The notes below the pieces were generated by a model. It did not search any database. It worked only from the letters and a program-made list of their open reading frames with translations, and had not been told where the DNA came from. Below are positions 8,305 through 17,900 of a stretch of DNA of 54,683 bases, piece by piece. Numbering within the stretch: the first letter of the stretch is position 1; each line of letters begins with the position of its first letter. Made by a program: the position numbers and the translations under genes. Origin of the DNA: Pseudobutyrivibrio ruminis (GTDB taxonomy: Bacteria; Bacillota; Clostridia; Lachnospirales; Lachnospiraceae); the NCBI GenBank assembly GCA_015057315.1, contig SVER01000022.1, positions 1-54,683 of the forward strand, read 5' to 3'.

Positions 8305-10248
8305 ATGGAAAGAAAGTATCCACATCTTACCAGCCCTATTACTGTTGCTGGTGTAACATTTAGAAACAGAATGTTCTCAGCTCCAATGGGTGGAACAGAT
8401 ATTACAAATGATGGTTGTATAGGACCAAAGTCTACAGCATTTTATGAGCTTCGTTCAAAGGGTGGAGCTGGCGCTGTTACAGTTTCAGAGTGCATGGTAC
8501 ATGAATCAGACGGAAGTCACGCATATAGATTAAATCCAGCTATCCTTAATTCACTTGCATGTGCAACCTACACAGCAGATGCAATCAGAAGACATGGTGG
8601 TATGCCATCACTTGAGCTTTCACACTCTGGTATGTTTGCTGGCACATACATGACAGATAAGACAAAGCAGAAGACTATGAAGCAGTGGGGTCCAATGGAT
8701 ACAGTCAGACCTGATGGTGTAGAGGTTCAGGGCATGACTAAGAACATGATTGATGAAATCGTAAAATCATACGGTGATGTTGCTGCTATGGCAAAGCGTG
8801 CAGGCTTTGAAATGATTATGATCCACGGTGGTCATGGCTGGCTTATTAACCAGTTCCTTTCACCACTTTTCAATCAAAGAACAGATGAGTACGGCGGAAG
8901 CCTTGAAAATAGATGTAGACTTGCAAAGGAGATTCTTACATCAGTTCGTGAGGCAGTAGGTCCACGTTTCCCAATCGAATTTAGAATGTCAGGCTCAGAG
9001 TTTTGTGAGGGCGGCTACGGCATCGAAGAGGGTATCGAGATTGCAAAGCAGCTTGAGGATTATGTAGATATTCTTCATGTTTCAGCAGGTACATACCAGA
9101 AGACATTTGGTATCACACATCCTTCTATGTTTGAGGAGCATGGTAGAAACGTATTCCTTGCAGCTGAAATTAAGAAGCATGTTAAGGTGCCTGTAGCAAC
9201 ACTTGGTGGTCTTAATGATCCAGCTCAGATGGAAGAGATTATTGCATCAGGTAAGGCTGATATTGTTTACATGGGACGTGCACTTCTTGCTGATCCATAC
9301 CTTCCACAGAAGGTTACAGAGAACCGTGATGATGAAATCGTTCGTTGCCTAAGATGCTTTACATGTATGGCTGAGCGTGCAGCTACATCTACTAGAAGAT
9401 GTACAGTAAATCCTCTTATCGGTAGAGAAATCGAAGGTGACGAGGTGACTCCTGCTCCAGTAAAGAAGAAGGTACTTGTTGCCGGTGGTGGTCCTGGTGG
9501 ATTATATGCAGCTTACACAGCAGCTCGTCGTGGACATCAGGTTATCCTTTGCGAAAAGGAAGCAGAGCTTGGCGGAATCCTTAAGAGTGAGCAGGCTATT
9601 TCATTTAAGTATGAGATGTATCAGCTTACTGGCACATACGAGAAGCTTGCAAGAAAAGCGGGAGTTGAGATTCGTCTTAACACAGAGGTTACTAAGGAAT
9701 ACGCTGAGAAGGAAAATGCTGATGCAATTATTATCGCAGTAGGTTCTACTCCACTTGTTCCACCAATCCCAGGTCTTGATGGTGACAATGTTGTAGTTGT
9801 TAACAATTACTATAAAGAGAAAGAAAAAGTAGGAGACAATGTTGTTGTCATGGGTGGCGGACTTGCAGGTTGCGAGTGTGCAGTACATCTTGGACAGGAC
9901 GGTAAGAAGGTTTCTATTATCGAAATGAGAGATATGCTTGCTCCAGATGCAAATGTTAGACATCGTCCACTTCTTCTTCAGCAGATTGATAAGTATGTTG
10001 ATGTTCATACTGGACTTAAGGCTGTTAAGGTTACAGCTGATGGTGTTCTTTGTGAAGACAAGGATGGCAATGAGGTTATGGTAGAAGGCTCTAGTGTAAT
10101 CTGCGCCCTTGGTCAGCGTTCTCGTACAGATGTAGTAAATGAGCTTTTAGATGCAGCTCCATTTGTACGTGTTATCGGTGATGCTGCAAAGGTTTCAACA
10201 ATCACTAATGCAGTTTACTGGGGATATCACGCAGCACTTGATATTTAA
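8305..10248 (+). CDS. Old-yellow-enzyme family FMN/FAD/[4Fe-4S] enoate reductase
   Basis: A 647-residue enzyme with the three-part plan of 2,4-dienoyl-CoA and 2-enoate reductases. The N-terminal FMN barrel (about residues 1-345) has IHGGHGWL, FLSPLFNQRTDEYGGS and MGRALLADP. A cysteine cluster near residues 350-372 is spaced C-X2-C-X2-C-X11-C and should hold an Fe-S centre; the second gap is one residue shorter than the usual C-X2-C-X3-C-X11-C. The FAD/NAD(P)H domain follows, with AGGGPGGLYAA and GGGLAGCE. Relatives reduce activated C=C bonds in the cytosol, including bile-acid and cinnamate-type enoates. Here it heads a cluster with an OFA transporter and a LysR regulator. I infer reduction of an imported unsaturated carboxylate, with hydroxycinnamates a reasonable but unproven candidate in a plant-fibre degrader. 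Confidence 0.85.
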   Translation: MERKYPHLTSPITVAGVTFRNRMFSAPMGGTDITNDGCIGPKSTAFYELRSKGGAGAVTVSECMVHESDGSHAYRLNPAILNSLACATYTADAIRRHGGMPSLELSHSGMFAGTYMTDKTKQKTMKQWGPMDTVRPDGVEVQGMTKNMIDEIVKSYGDVAAMAKRAGFEMIMIHGGHGWLINQFLSPLFNQRTDEYGGSLENRCRLAKEILTSVREAVGPRFPIEFRMSGSEFCEGGYGIEEGIEIAKQLEDYVDILHVSAGTYQKTFGITHPSMFEEHGRNVFLAAEIKKHVKVPVATLGGLNDPAQMEEIIASGKADIVYMGRALLADPYLPQKVTENRDDEIVRCLRCFTCMAERAATSTRRCTVNPLIGREIEGDEVTPAPVKKKVLVAGGGPGGLYAAYTAARRGHQVILCEKEAELGGILKSEQAISFKYEMYQLTGTYEKLARKAGVEIRLNTEVTKEYAEKENADAIIIAVGSTPLVPPIPGLDGDNVVVVNNYYKEKEKVGDNVVVMGGGLAGCECAVHLGQDGKKVSIIEMRDMLAPDANVRHRPLLLQQIDKYVDVHTGLKAVKVTADGVLCEDKDGNEVMVEGSSVICALGQRSRTDVVNELLDAAPFVRVIGDAAKVSTITNAVYWGYHAALDI

Positions 10249-10279
10249 GAAAAATAAGAGTATTCGAGGAGATAATAAA

Positions 10280-11509
10280 ATGAATCTTGATAAGAAGAGA
10301 TGGATAGTTCTTTTAGCAGCATGCTTTATTAATCTATGCTTAGGTTCAATCTATGCATGGAGCGTATTTTCGTCAGCAATGACAGAGTATTTTAACGCAT
10401 CCCTTGGAATGAATGTAACACCAGGTGACCTTGCTATCGTATATACGATAGCAAACTCTGTTGGCCCTATCACTATGATTTCAGGTGGTTGGTTCAATGA
10501 CAAGTTTGGACCAAAGAAGGTTATTCTTGTTGGTGGTATTATGTGGGGACTTGGAATGTTCCTTTCAGGCTTTGCAACCAGCGTAGGATTTTTGATTGTA
10601 ACTTATGGTCTTGTTGGTGGACTTGGTCTTGGAATGGCTTATGGTAGCACAATTTCAACATGTGTTAAGTTCTTCCCGGACAAGAGAGGTCTTATTGGTG
10701 GAATCACTACAGCTGTTTATGGTATGAGTTCAGTTATCTTACCACCAATCGTAACTGTAGTAGTTAAGAACACTGATGCCACATTTGCTTTTAAGGTAGT
10801 TGGTATTGCATTTATCATTCTTATTGCTGCATCTTGCATTTTCTTAGAGCAGTGTCCAGAAGGATACAAGCCAGCTGGATTTGAGCCAGCTGCAAAGGCA
10901 GGAAACGCACCTCTTAAGAATCTTGACTGGAAGGGGATGCTTAAGACTCCAGTATTCTACATCATGCTTCTTTTACTTACATGTGGTGCTTTCACAGGTA
11001 TGATGATTATTTCTCAGGCATCTGCAGTAGCACAGAACATGATTGGTATGACAGCAGTTTCAGCTAGCCTTGCTGTATCAGTACTTGCATTATTTAATGC
11101 CATTGGACGTATTGTAGCTGGCTTCATTTCAGATAAGATTGGTAGAATCAACACACTTACAGTTGCTTGTGCACTTGCGATAGTAGGATTGATTTGCTTA
11201 TTTAATTGCGGACAGGGAACAGTAGCATTATTCTATGTTGGACTTTCAGTTGTAGGAATCAGCTTTGGTTCATTCATGGGTGTATATCCTGGATTTACAG
11301 CTGATCAGTTTGGCCCTAAGAACAATTCTGTTAACTACGGTATCATGTTTATCGGTTTTGCACTTGCTGGCTACTTCGGTCCTCAGATTATGAGAAATAT
11401 TTTTGCTTCAACAAATGCATATGCGAATGCCTTTATAATTGCTATAATATTCTCAGTAGTTGGAATTGTGTTTACATGCCTTTATAGAGTTGTAACACGA
11501 GGTAGATAA
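10280..11509 (+). CDS. OFA-family MFS transporter (carboxylate antiporter-like)
   Basis: A 409-residue, roughly 12-helix major facilitator protein. The frame is open upstream into the flavoenzyme gene, but ATG 10280 follows GAGGAGA (10266-10272) and gives the family N-terminus KKRWIVLLAACFINLCLGS-IYAWSVF, diagnostic of the oxalate/formate antiporter family. The loop GGWFNDKFGPKKV and its mirrored copy AGFISDKIGR are the MFS motif-A equivalents. The gene begins 31 bases after the flavoenzyme stop, so both are in one operon. OFA transporters often exchange a carboxylate for its metabolic product. By context this one may import the enoate reduced by the upstream enzyme and export the saturated acid. 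Confidence 0.85.
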   Translation: MNLDKKRWIVLLAACFINLCLGSIYAWSVFSSAMTEYFNASLGMNVTPGDLAIVYTIANSVGPITMISGGWFNDKFGPKKVILVGGIMWGLGMFLSGFATSVGFLIVTYGLVGGLGLGMAYGSTISTCVKFFPDKRGLIGGITTAVYGMSSVILPPIVTVVVKNTDATFAFKVVGIAFIILIAASCIFLEQCPEGYKPAGFEPAAKAGNAPLKNLDWKGMLKTPVFYIMLLLLTCGAFTGMMIISQASAVAQNMIGMTAVSASLAVSVLALFNAIGRIVAGFISDKIGRINTLTVACALAIVGLICLFNCGQGTVALFYVGLSVVGISFGSFMGVYPGFTADQFGPKNNSVNYGIMFIGFALAGYFGPQIMRNIFASTNAYANAFIIAIIFSVVGIVFTCLYRVVTRGR

Positions 11510-11530
11510 TTTTTATTAATGGGATGTGCC

Positions 11531-12394
11531 ATGGATATTAAGGATTTTCATGCAATTATTGAGTGCTATGAAACAAGAAGCATAAATAAAGCCGCTAAGA
11601 CTCTGTACATTACACCTCAGGGTCTTGGCAAGCTTTTAGACAGGGTGGAGCATGAGCTTCAGGTAAAGCTTTTTGAACGCACCAAGCAAGGGCTTATACC
11701 AACAGAATCAGGAACCTTTTTCTATGAAAAGAGCCTTAGTATTATTTCAAAGGCTCATGAACTTGAAGCTGGGCTTGAGCTAATTAAGAACAAGAGTAAT
11801 GTTTTTAAAGTAGGCTATTCTTGTGGACTTATTAGAATGCTTCCACTTGTTAAGGTTGAACAATTTCAGGAAAAGCTTTCAAATACCAAGCTTGCGCTAG
11901 AAGAGGGACCTAATGATGAAATCAAGGATGCCCTTATAATGGGAAAGCTGGATATAGCTCTTGTTATTGGCCGTATTGCCGGCTCTGATTTTGTAGAAGA
12001 GGAGCTTGCAAGCAAGACTATGTGTGCAGTAGTCCCAAAGAATCATCCTTTATATTCAAAGTCATCCATTAAGATTGCAGACTTAAAGGATGAGCAGTTA
12101 ATCTGCCTTAATGAAAAATATCAGTCCTATAGAAATCTTGTAAGCTCTTGCGAGAGGGAAGGCTTTTATCCTAATATCAGGATAAAAACAATGGAAGCCT
12201 CCATGATTTATGAGTTTGTAGCAGAAGGCCTTGGCATAGGAATAGATGTTGATATTCATAACAAGAAGTCAATTTCTGCTGACATCAATCTGATTCCAAT
12301 AGAAGATGCTATAAACTGGAATGTGTATGTAGCCTATGAAAAAAGCAAGGCATGCGACTTACATGTTAAGGCATTTTTAGATATGCTTAGATAA
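11531..12394 (+). CDS. LysR-type transcriptional regulator
   Basis: A 287-residue LysR regulator. The N-terminal winged HTH is clear: MDIKDFHAIIECYETRSINK, then AAKTLYITPQGLGKLLDRVE and LFERTKQGLIPTESG. A periplasmic-binding-like effector domain follows (about residues 90-287, with DIALVIGRI and AEGLGIGIDV). An ATG at 11519 would add four residues, but 11531 matches the family start MDI and has GGGA seven bases before it. It is the third gene of the flavoenzyme cluster, same strand, 21 bases after the transporter. This is unlike the usual divergent LysR layout and implies autoregulation with its targets. The effector is probably the transported acid or its product. Confidence 0.85.
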   Translation: MDIKDFHAIIECYETRSINKAAKTLYITPQGLGKLLDRVEHELQVKLFERTKQGLIPTESGTFFYEKSLSIISKAHELEAGLELIKNKSNVFKVGYSCGLIRMLPLVKVEQFQEKLSNTKLALEEGPNDEIKDALIMGKLDIALVIGRIAGSDFVEEELASKTMCAVVPKNHPLYSKSSIKIADLKDEQLICLNEKYQSYRNLVSSCEREGFYPNIRIKTMEASMIYEFVAEGLGIGIDVDIHNKKSISADINLIPIEDAINWNVYVAYEKSKACDLHVKAFLDMLR

Positions 12395-12418
12395 CTCTAC
12401 TTAGTTATATTACTTTAC

Positions 12419-12451
12419 ATAGTCCTGAAAGATTTTTCAGGACTATATTTT
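12419..12451 (+). terminator. Rho-independent terminator closing the flavoenzyme cluster
   Basis: A perfect 12-bp stem (12419-12430 with 12435-12446, core AGTCCTGAAA/TTTCAGGACT) around the tetraloop GATT is followed by ATTTTT. It separates the flavoenzyme-MFS-LysR cluster from the mannan locus. Confidence 0.85.
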
Positions 12452-12494
12452 TGCCAAAAGTGATCGAACTAATATTTAAGAATCTGTGCTATAA

Positions 12495-12519
12495 TGCAAA
12501 TGTAACCGTGCAAATGTAA
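12495..12519 (+). repeat. Direct repeat TGCAAATGTAA in the LacI leader
   Basis: TGCAAATGTAA occurs at 12495-12505 and again at 12509-12519, 14 bases apart and directly after a TATAAT box (12490-12495). Two short direct repeats beside a -10 box suggest a regulator site. The sequence TGTAACCGTGCAAA between them is weakly like a catabolite-responsive element but has two mismatches at key positions. Confidence 0.4.
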
Positions 12520-12561
12520 AGTAAAAAGTGACAAAAACTGTTCAAAAGGTCTTTTCATTTG

Positions 12562-12590
12562 TTGTTAAAGTAGAATATGGTTTGTATAAT
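12562..12590 (+). promoter_or_regulatory. Candidate σA promoter of the first mannan regulator block
   Basis: TTGTTA (12562-12567) and TATAAT (12585-12590) are 17 bases apart, 68 bases before the LacI start. A second TATAAT at 12490-12495 has no good -35, so this one is preferred. It probably drives the LacI, GH130-like and large GH5 genes. Confidence 0.55.
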
Positions 12591-12657
12591 TCCCTTAAGA
12601 CGTCTGAAAATCAACGAAAAGGAGATAGGATGGTATAGAGGGTGAAAGGATAGCATT

Positions 12658-13692
12658 ATGGCAAAGAAAGCAGTAACTCAAAGTAGAATAGCGGATGCAT
12701 TAGGAGTATCTAGAAATACTGTATCTAAGGCGCTTAATAATGAGGTTGGCGTGTCTGAAGAGCTTAGAAAGAAAATCAGGGATACTGCCATCGAAATGGG
12801 TTACAACAAGCTTATTGTATTAGATGAAAAGGGCGGCATATACAAGAAGAATATTGCTTTAGTGTGCATAGGAAATGCTCTGGTGGACAGCTACTGGAAT
12901 ACATTTATTGTGGCACTGGATAAGCGCCTTAAGAGTCTTAATTACAATATGACCTTGTGCTTTTTAGAGGAGGAAGATGACAAAAATCTTAGAATTCCAG
13001 AAAATCTATCCTCTAGCTATGTTGCGGGAATTGTATTTATCGGTGTCTGTACAAAGGCATTTGCTAAGAAAATGATGCAGCTAAAGATTCCAACAGTGTT
13101 TATTGATACATTTTGGGATGTGGATATTAACAATCTGTTTTCAGATACGCTGCTTATAGATAATTATCATTCTGTGTATGAAATCACCACCCGTTTGATT
13201 AAGGACGGCCACAAGCGTATTGGTTTTTTAGGAGACATCTACACCTGTAAAAGCTACTATGAGAGATTTCTAGGATTTAGGGATGCACTCCTTGACAATA
13301 AGCGTGAGTATGATGAAAAGCTGTGTGCCATCGGCGAAAATGTTGCTGGCACATATACAGATGAGGATTATTTCTATAAGGTTTTTCGCGCCATGGATAT
13401 AAAGCCTACAGCCATGGTGTGTTGTAATGACAGATATGCTATGCAGTTTATGATTAGCATTAAATCCGAAGGCTATTTGGTGCCTGAGGATATAGCCGTT
13501 TCAGGGTTTGATAATCTTAAGGAATCAACTTATTTTTATCCAACACTTACCACTGTAGAAGGTAATAGAGCTCAACTTGGTAATCGTGCAGCTGAACAAA
13601 TTGTGAAAAGAATAAACTCCCCCGATGAACAATTTGAATTAGTCCGATTACAAGCGACTCCAATTTTCAGAGATAGCACAAAACGTAAATAA
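12658..13692 (+). CDS. LacI/GalR-family transcriptional regulator (first of two)
   Basis: A 344-residue LacI-type regulator. The N-terminal HTH reads SRIADALGVSRNTVSKALNN, followed by the hinge region EELRKKIRDTAIEMGY. A periplasmic-binding-like sugar-sensing domain follows (about residues 60-344; RIGFLGD, MVCCNDRYA, IAVSGFDN). The ATG is preceded by an AAAGGA-type site. It opens the mannan locus, 37 bases before a GH130-like gene and the large GH5 mannanase, so it most likely senses a mannan-derived sugar and controls this locus. Its HTH has the same general plan as that of the second LacI protein (21601), but the sensor domains differ widely. The two are therefore likely to respond to different ligands or bind different operators. 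Confidence 0.9.
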   Translation: MAKKAVTQSRIADALGVSRNTVSKALNNEVGVSEELRKKIRDTAIEMGYNKLIVLDEKGGIYKKNIALVCIGNALVDSYWNTFIVALDKRLKSLNYNMTLCFLEEEDDKNLRIPENLSSSYVAGIVFIGVCTKAFAKKMMQLKIPTVFIDTFWDVDINNLFSDTLLIDNYHSVYEITTRLIKDGHKRIGFLGDIYTCKSYYERFLGFRDALLDNKREYDEKLCAIGENVAGTYTDEDYFYKVFRAMDIKPTAMVCCNDRYAMQFMISIKSEGYLVPEDIAVSGFDNLKESTYFYPTLTTVEGNRAQLGNRAAEQIVKRINSPDEQFELVRLQATPIFRDSTKRK

Positions 13693-13729
13693 TATCTTTT
13701 TACTTCTATACTAATCTTAAGTTAATCAC

Positions 13730-14935
13730 ATGGAAAAACTAACAATTGAATTTTCGTCTGAGCCAGTCATTGAACCTAAGAGGGGATGTGACTGGGCAGA
13801 CACTATGGTACTAAATCCTGCCTTGTTTTTAGACGATGATGGAAGGACTATTCATATGCTCTTTAGAGCAACAGGACCATGGCCGAAGAAGAATCTAAAG
13901 GGAATCTCAGATCCATATCCAATATTCTTAGGATATGCAAAAAGTGATGACCTTGGGGAAAGCTTTAAGGCTGATTTTAGTAGACCAGCACTTGCACCTG
14001 CCCTTGAATATGATAAGGACAAAATGTTTATCGTAAATACGGTAGGAGAGAAGGTCATGAATTTTGCCAACGGCTGCGTGGAGGATCCACGTATATTTGA
14101 GGTTGAGGGCAAGACATATCTTACTGTTGCTTCAAGGCTGTTTCCACCAGGACCATATTGGGAAAGGGATGCCAGAAGAGATAATCTGCCAGACTGGATT
14201 TTTACTGATGAAACAGGTGTGGGGCAGTGCGCCAGAAGAAATGATACTGTAACAGTAATGTATGAGCTAGACAAGAATGCACTTATCTTTGGTAATTATG
14301 AGAATGCGTTTAGCTATGTATGCCCACTGACAGACGGTGCACTTACAGATAACAGAGATGTATTTTTCTTCCCAAAGAGATTTATGATTCATGGCAAAAT
14401 GCAGCTTCTTATGCTACACAGGCCTGATAACCCTAGCAAGTTTGAAGGGGTTACTGATGTCACTACTCCATCTATTATGCTTGCAGCAGCAGAGAATTTT
14501 ACGGATTTTGTTACCAGTAAGGCTACAAATAAACTGCTTGCTACAAGTGAGTTTGACTGGGAAGAGGAGCGAATCGGTGCAAGCTTTCCGCCTATGGATT
14601 TAGGTGATGGAAGGTGGCTTGTGTCTTATCACGGTAAACAGCTACCTGATTATGGCTATACACAGTCCTTCATGATCCTAAAGGAGCAGGAAAACGATTT
14701 TCCAAAAATCATCCATCGTGTTTCAGAACGTCTTATCTTTGCAAAGCAAAAATGGGAGCTGCCAGATAAATTTCCATGCCCATGTATCTTTACAACAGGT
14801 GCAGTGGTGGTGAACGATACGCTGATAATGGGTTACGGGGCAGCAGACCAAAAGATTGGAATTGCAAAGGTGTGTTTATCAGAGCTGATAGCATATATAG
14901 AATGCTTTGATGAAAATGGTGTGAAAGTGAAATAG
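13730..14935 (+). CDS. Divergent GH130-family glycoside phosphorylase/hydrolase
   Basis: A 401-residue five-bladed β-propeller protein of the GH130 type but clearly divergent from the two GH130s at 28457 and 29647. Family landmarks are CVEDPRIFEVEGKTYLT, with the presumed general acid Asp119, FFFPKRF before LMLHRPDNP, LVSYHGK, and a final GYGAADQKIGIA. The Arg of the HRP segment and the His of YHG correspond to residues that bind phosphate in GH130 phosphorylases. Phosphorolysis is therefore more likely than hydrolysis, but this is inference. There is no signal peptide, so it should act in the cytosol on imported oligosaccharides. It lies between a LacI regulator and the large GH5 mannanase, 18 bases before the latter. 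Substrate linkage unknown. Confidence 0.75.
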   Translation: MEKLTIEFSSEPVIEPKRGCDWADTMVLNPALFLDDDGRTIHMLFRATGPWPKKNLKGISDPYPIFLGYAKSDDLGESFKADFSRPALAPALEYDKDKMFIVNTVGEKVMNFANGCVEDPRIFEVEGKTYLTVASRLFPPGPYWERDARRDNLPDWIFTDETGVGQCARRNDTVTVMYELDKNALIFGNYENAFSYVCPLTDGALTDNRDVFFFPKRFMIHGKMQLLMLHRPDNPSKFEGVTDVTTPSIMLAAAENFTDFVTSKATNKLLATSEFDWEEERIGASFPPMDLGDGRWLVSYHGKQLPDYGYTQSFMILKEQENDFPKIIHRVSERLIFAKQKWELPDKFPCPCIFTTGAVVVNDTLIMGYGAADQKIGIAKVCLSELIAYIECFDENGVKVK

Positions 14936-14953
14936 AGTGTTGAGGGAAATGTA

Positions 14954-17900
14954 ATGAAAAAAAGAATAATTAGCCTTGTTATGGCGGCCTTGATATTAAT
15001 GGGGAATGCGCCAATGAAGGCAGATGCAGCAAAAAAGGATGATAGCATGTTTGAAAATTATATTACAACGGATGGCTATAAGCTTATGGATGGGAATGAG
15101 GAATTAAGATTTATCTCTTTAAACTATCCACAAGCCACAAGTGATAATGAATGGGAACATGCAAATGCTATGAAGACCATAGTTGCAATGGGAGGTAATG
15201 TTACAAGAACATATACAATCCCGGTAGCTAACGGAAGCAATGGTAGCAAAGCATATGTAACAGGTGTAAAGGACGGCAAACTGACATTTAACGATGACGC
15301 ATTAAATGAGCTTGATGATGTATTGGCAAAAGCTAATAAGTATGGTGTGCGAGTAATCATTCCACTTGTGGACCATTGGCACTGGGTAGGTGGAATAGAT
15401 GGATATGTATGGCTTGCTGATGAGTCGGAAGGAAAAACACCTAGCAATAGCTCTTTTCAGGACTGGGCCTGGAAGTTTTATTCCAGCGAAAAGTGTAGGG
15501 ATTACTTTAAGCAGATGATTGAACATCTACTAGAAAGAAAGAATACCGTAACAGGTGTAAAGTACAAGGATGATAAAGCTATCCTCTGTTTTGAAACAGC
15601 TAACGAAGCTGGCGGCAATCCTGGCAATCAAAGCAAATATGATGATGTGCTTACAGATTGGAACAAGGATATTACAGATTTTATTCATTCTAAGGACAAG
15701 AACCATCTGGTGTTAGATGGAAGAATGTCTACTACTGAAAAATCAAGAAAGGATAATCCAGCTGACATATTAGGTGCTCATTATTATGAGGGAAACTATG
15801 CTACCAGATGTGCAGATGAAACCAAGCTTGTTCATGAAACAGGCAAGCCATTTATATTAGGAGAGTTTGGCGGAAAGGTAAAGGCCGAGCCTTGTATAGA
15901 TGTATTTCAGGCTGGTATAGATAACCATACTAACGGAATCATGATGTGGAGCCTTAGAGCTCATAAGGATGGCTATGGATATTACTTCCATGATGAGGAT
16001 GGATACTGGGCATCTTATCACTGGCCAGGATTTGAAGCAGGTGATTACTATGGTGAAACAGAAATCCTTAGGGCAATCTATGCTTATGCTCAGATTGTAA
16101 ATGGTAATGCAGCTAATTACGCTGAAGCTAAATCCATTCCAATTCCATCACCAGAAAAGGATGAGGCACCTCTACTATATAGTGCTGATTCTGACAATGA
16201 ACATGATAAATCATTTCTAAATGGTTCAGTAGGTGAGATCAAATGGCGTGGTGTTGTTGGCGGTGCATGGTATGAGATAGAGCGCGCAGAGGGTGTAGTG
16301 ACAGCTAAGGACGCAGATGCTGCTAATTGGCAGGTGATTGCAGATAAGAAGGATTATGTATACGACTCAGGTAGAAACTGGGAGGACAAGAATCACGATT
16401 GTATCGCTGGCTACCATGATATGACAGCCATTGATGGCAAGACTTATTCCTATAGGCTTCGTGCTTGTAATGAATCAGGTAAGGGGCTGTGGAGCAATAT
16501 TGTTACTGTTAAAAATGTAAATCATGTGGTTGTGGATGAGCTGGATTTAATATCAGTATCATCCGATGATGCCAACCCAACAGAGGTGAGAAATACCATT
16601 AGCTATGACCATTCTGCTAACGTAAAGCAATCAGGTAGTACTGTTTATAACAACAGTGATACAGAAGGCTATATTGAGTACAAGGCAATCATTCCTCTAA
16701 ATGGGATGACTATCACTGCAGTAAGTGAGGTTGCCACAGAGAATGAGCCAAAGGTGTATGTATCAAATAATGGTATTAGCTATAAGCCTGTAGAACTTAC
16801 CCATGAAAATGGAACTAAAGATTATAAGGTATCTACTGATTCATATGATAGCTATTATGTAAGAATTTATATTCCTGGAAAAAGCAGATGTAAGTTAGAT
16901 GAGATTAAGCTTATCTATGCTAATGACGGCAAGCATTATCTGAATGAAGATGAGCTTAGGGAATTTAAGAGCAATGTTATGATTCAGGATGATAGCTTTG
17001 ATGAGTCAAACAGCAATTATGTATTCAAGGATTCAACATCGCTTATCTATAAAACAAAGGATGATATTAATGCTATCAGAGTAAAGGCTAAAGGGGATGT
17101 TACTGTAGAATATTCTTACGATGGAATTACATTTACCGCTATGGATGGTAATAAACAGGGTGAGTTAGTAAGCTTTTCTAGCTTCAATCTACCTGGTTCA
17201 ACAAGAGTGGTAAGAATTAATTACAAGGATATAGCTAACGTTAAATCAGTAGAAATATCATCAGGAACTAAATCTATACCTGCAGCAGAAAATTCGCCAG
17301 CAAATATTATGGAAGATGGTGAATACTATTTTGGAAGTGATGACAATCTAAAAGGTGCCTTTAAGTGTGAAGTGATTGATGGTGCAGCAGTATTTACAAA
17401 GGAGCTTGATAATGGAAATTATGAGGCTTATGACAGTTTGTATGGTTGGTTTAAAGGAAGCGGATATGATGTATCGCTTAAGCTTACAGATGTAGATGGT
17501 AAAACCTTTATAACAGACAAGCTGGCAATTACATCTACTGGAGAATTATCTAAGGTTAAGCTTGATTCTAGCAAGGTGGATTTAGCGAATATCAAAAAGC
17601 TATCAATTATTGTGTCAGGAAAAGAGATTGATAAGTGTGATATTGCTTTAGATTCAAGTAATAAGTTTACAGGGAATTTCGGATTAAAGCTTATGCTAAC
17701 ACTTTCTGATGGAAGTAAAGATACGGTATATGCGGATTGCATCTATGCAAATTCTTCCACAAAGGTAGATGATTTTGAAGGCTATGGCGGTTCCAATTCA
17801 CTGTTTTCAAATGAATTTTCAAGAAACACAAACGGTGGCAAGTTCGATGTTACTCTAGACAGTGAGCATGCCTATGAAGGCGGCTATGGAATGCGTATCG

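Noticed and set aside
10151..10279. Upstream extension of the MFS transporter frame
   Set aside because: It overlaps the flavoenzyme gene; the ATG at 10280 has a proper ribosome-binding site and gives the family N-terminus.
12500..12515. Catabolite-responsive element (cre) in the LacI leader
   Set aside because: Two mismatches at conserved positions; too weak to call in AT-rich sequence.
12495..12519. CRISPR-like repeat pair
   Set aside because: Only two 11-base copies separated by three bases; no array, spacers or cas genes anywhere in the window.
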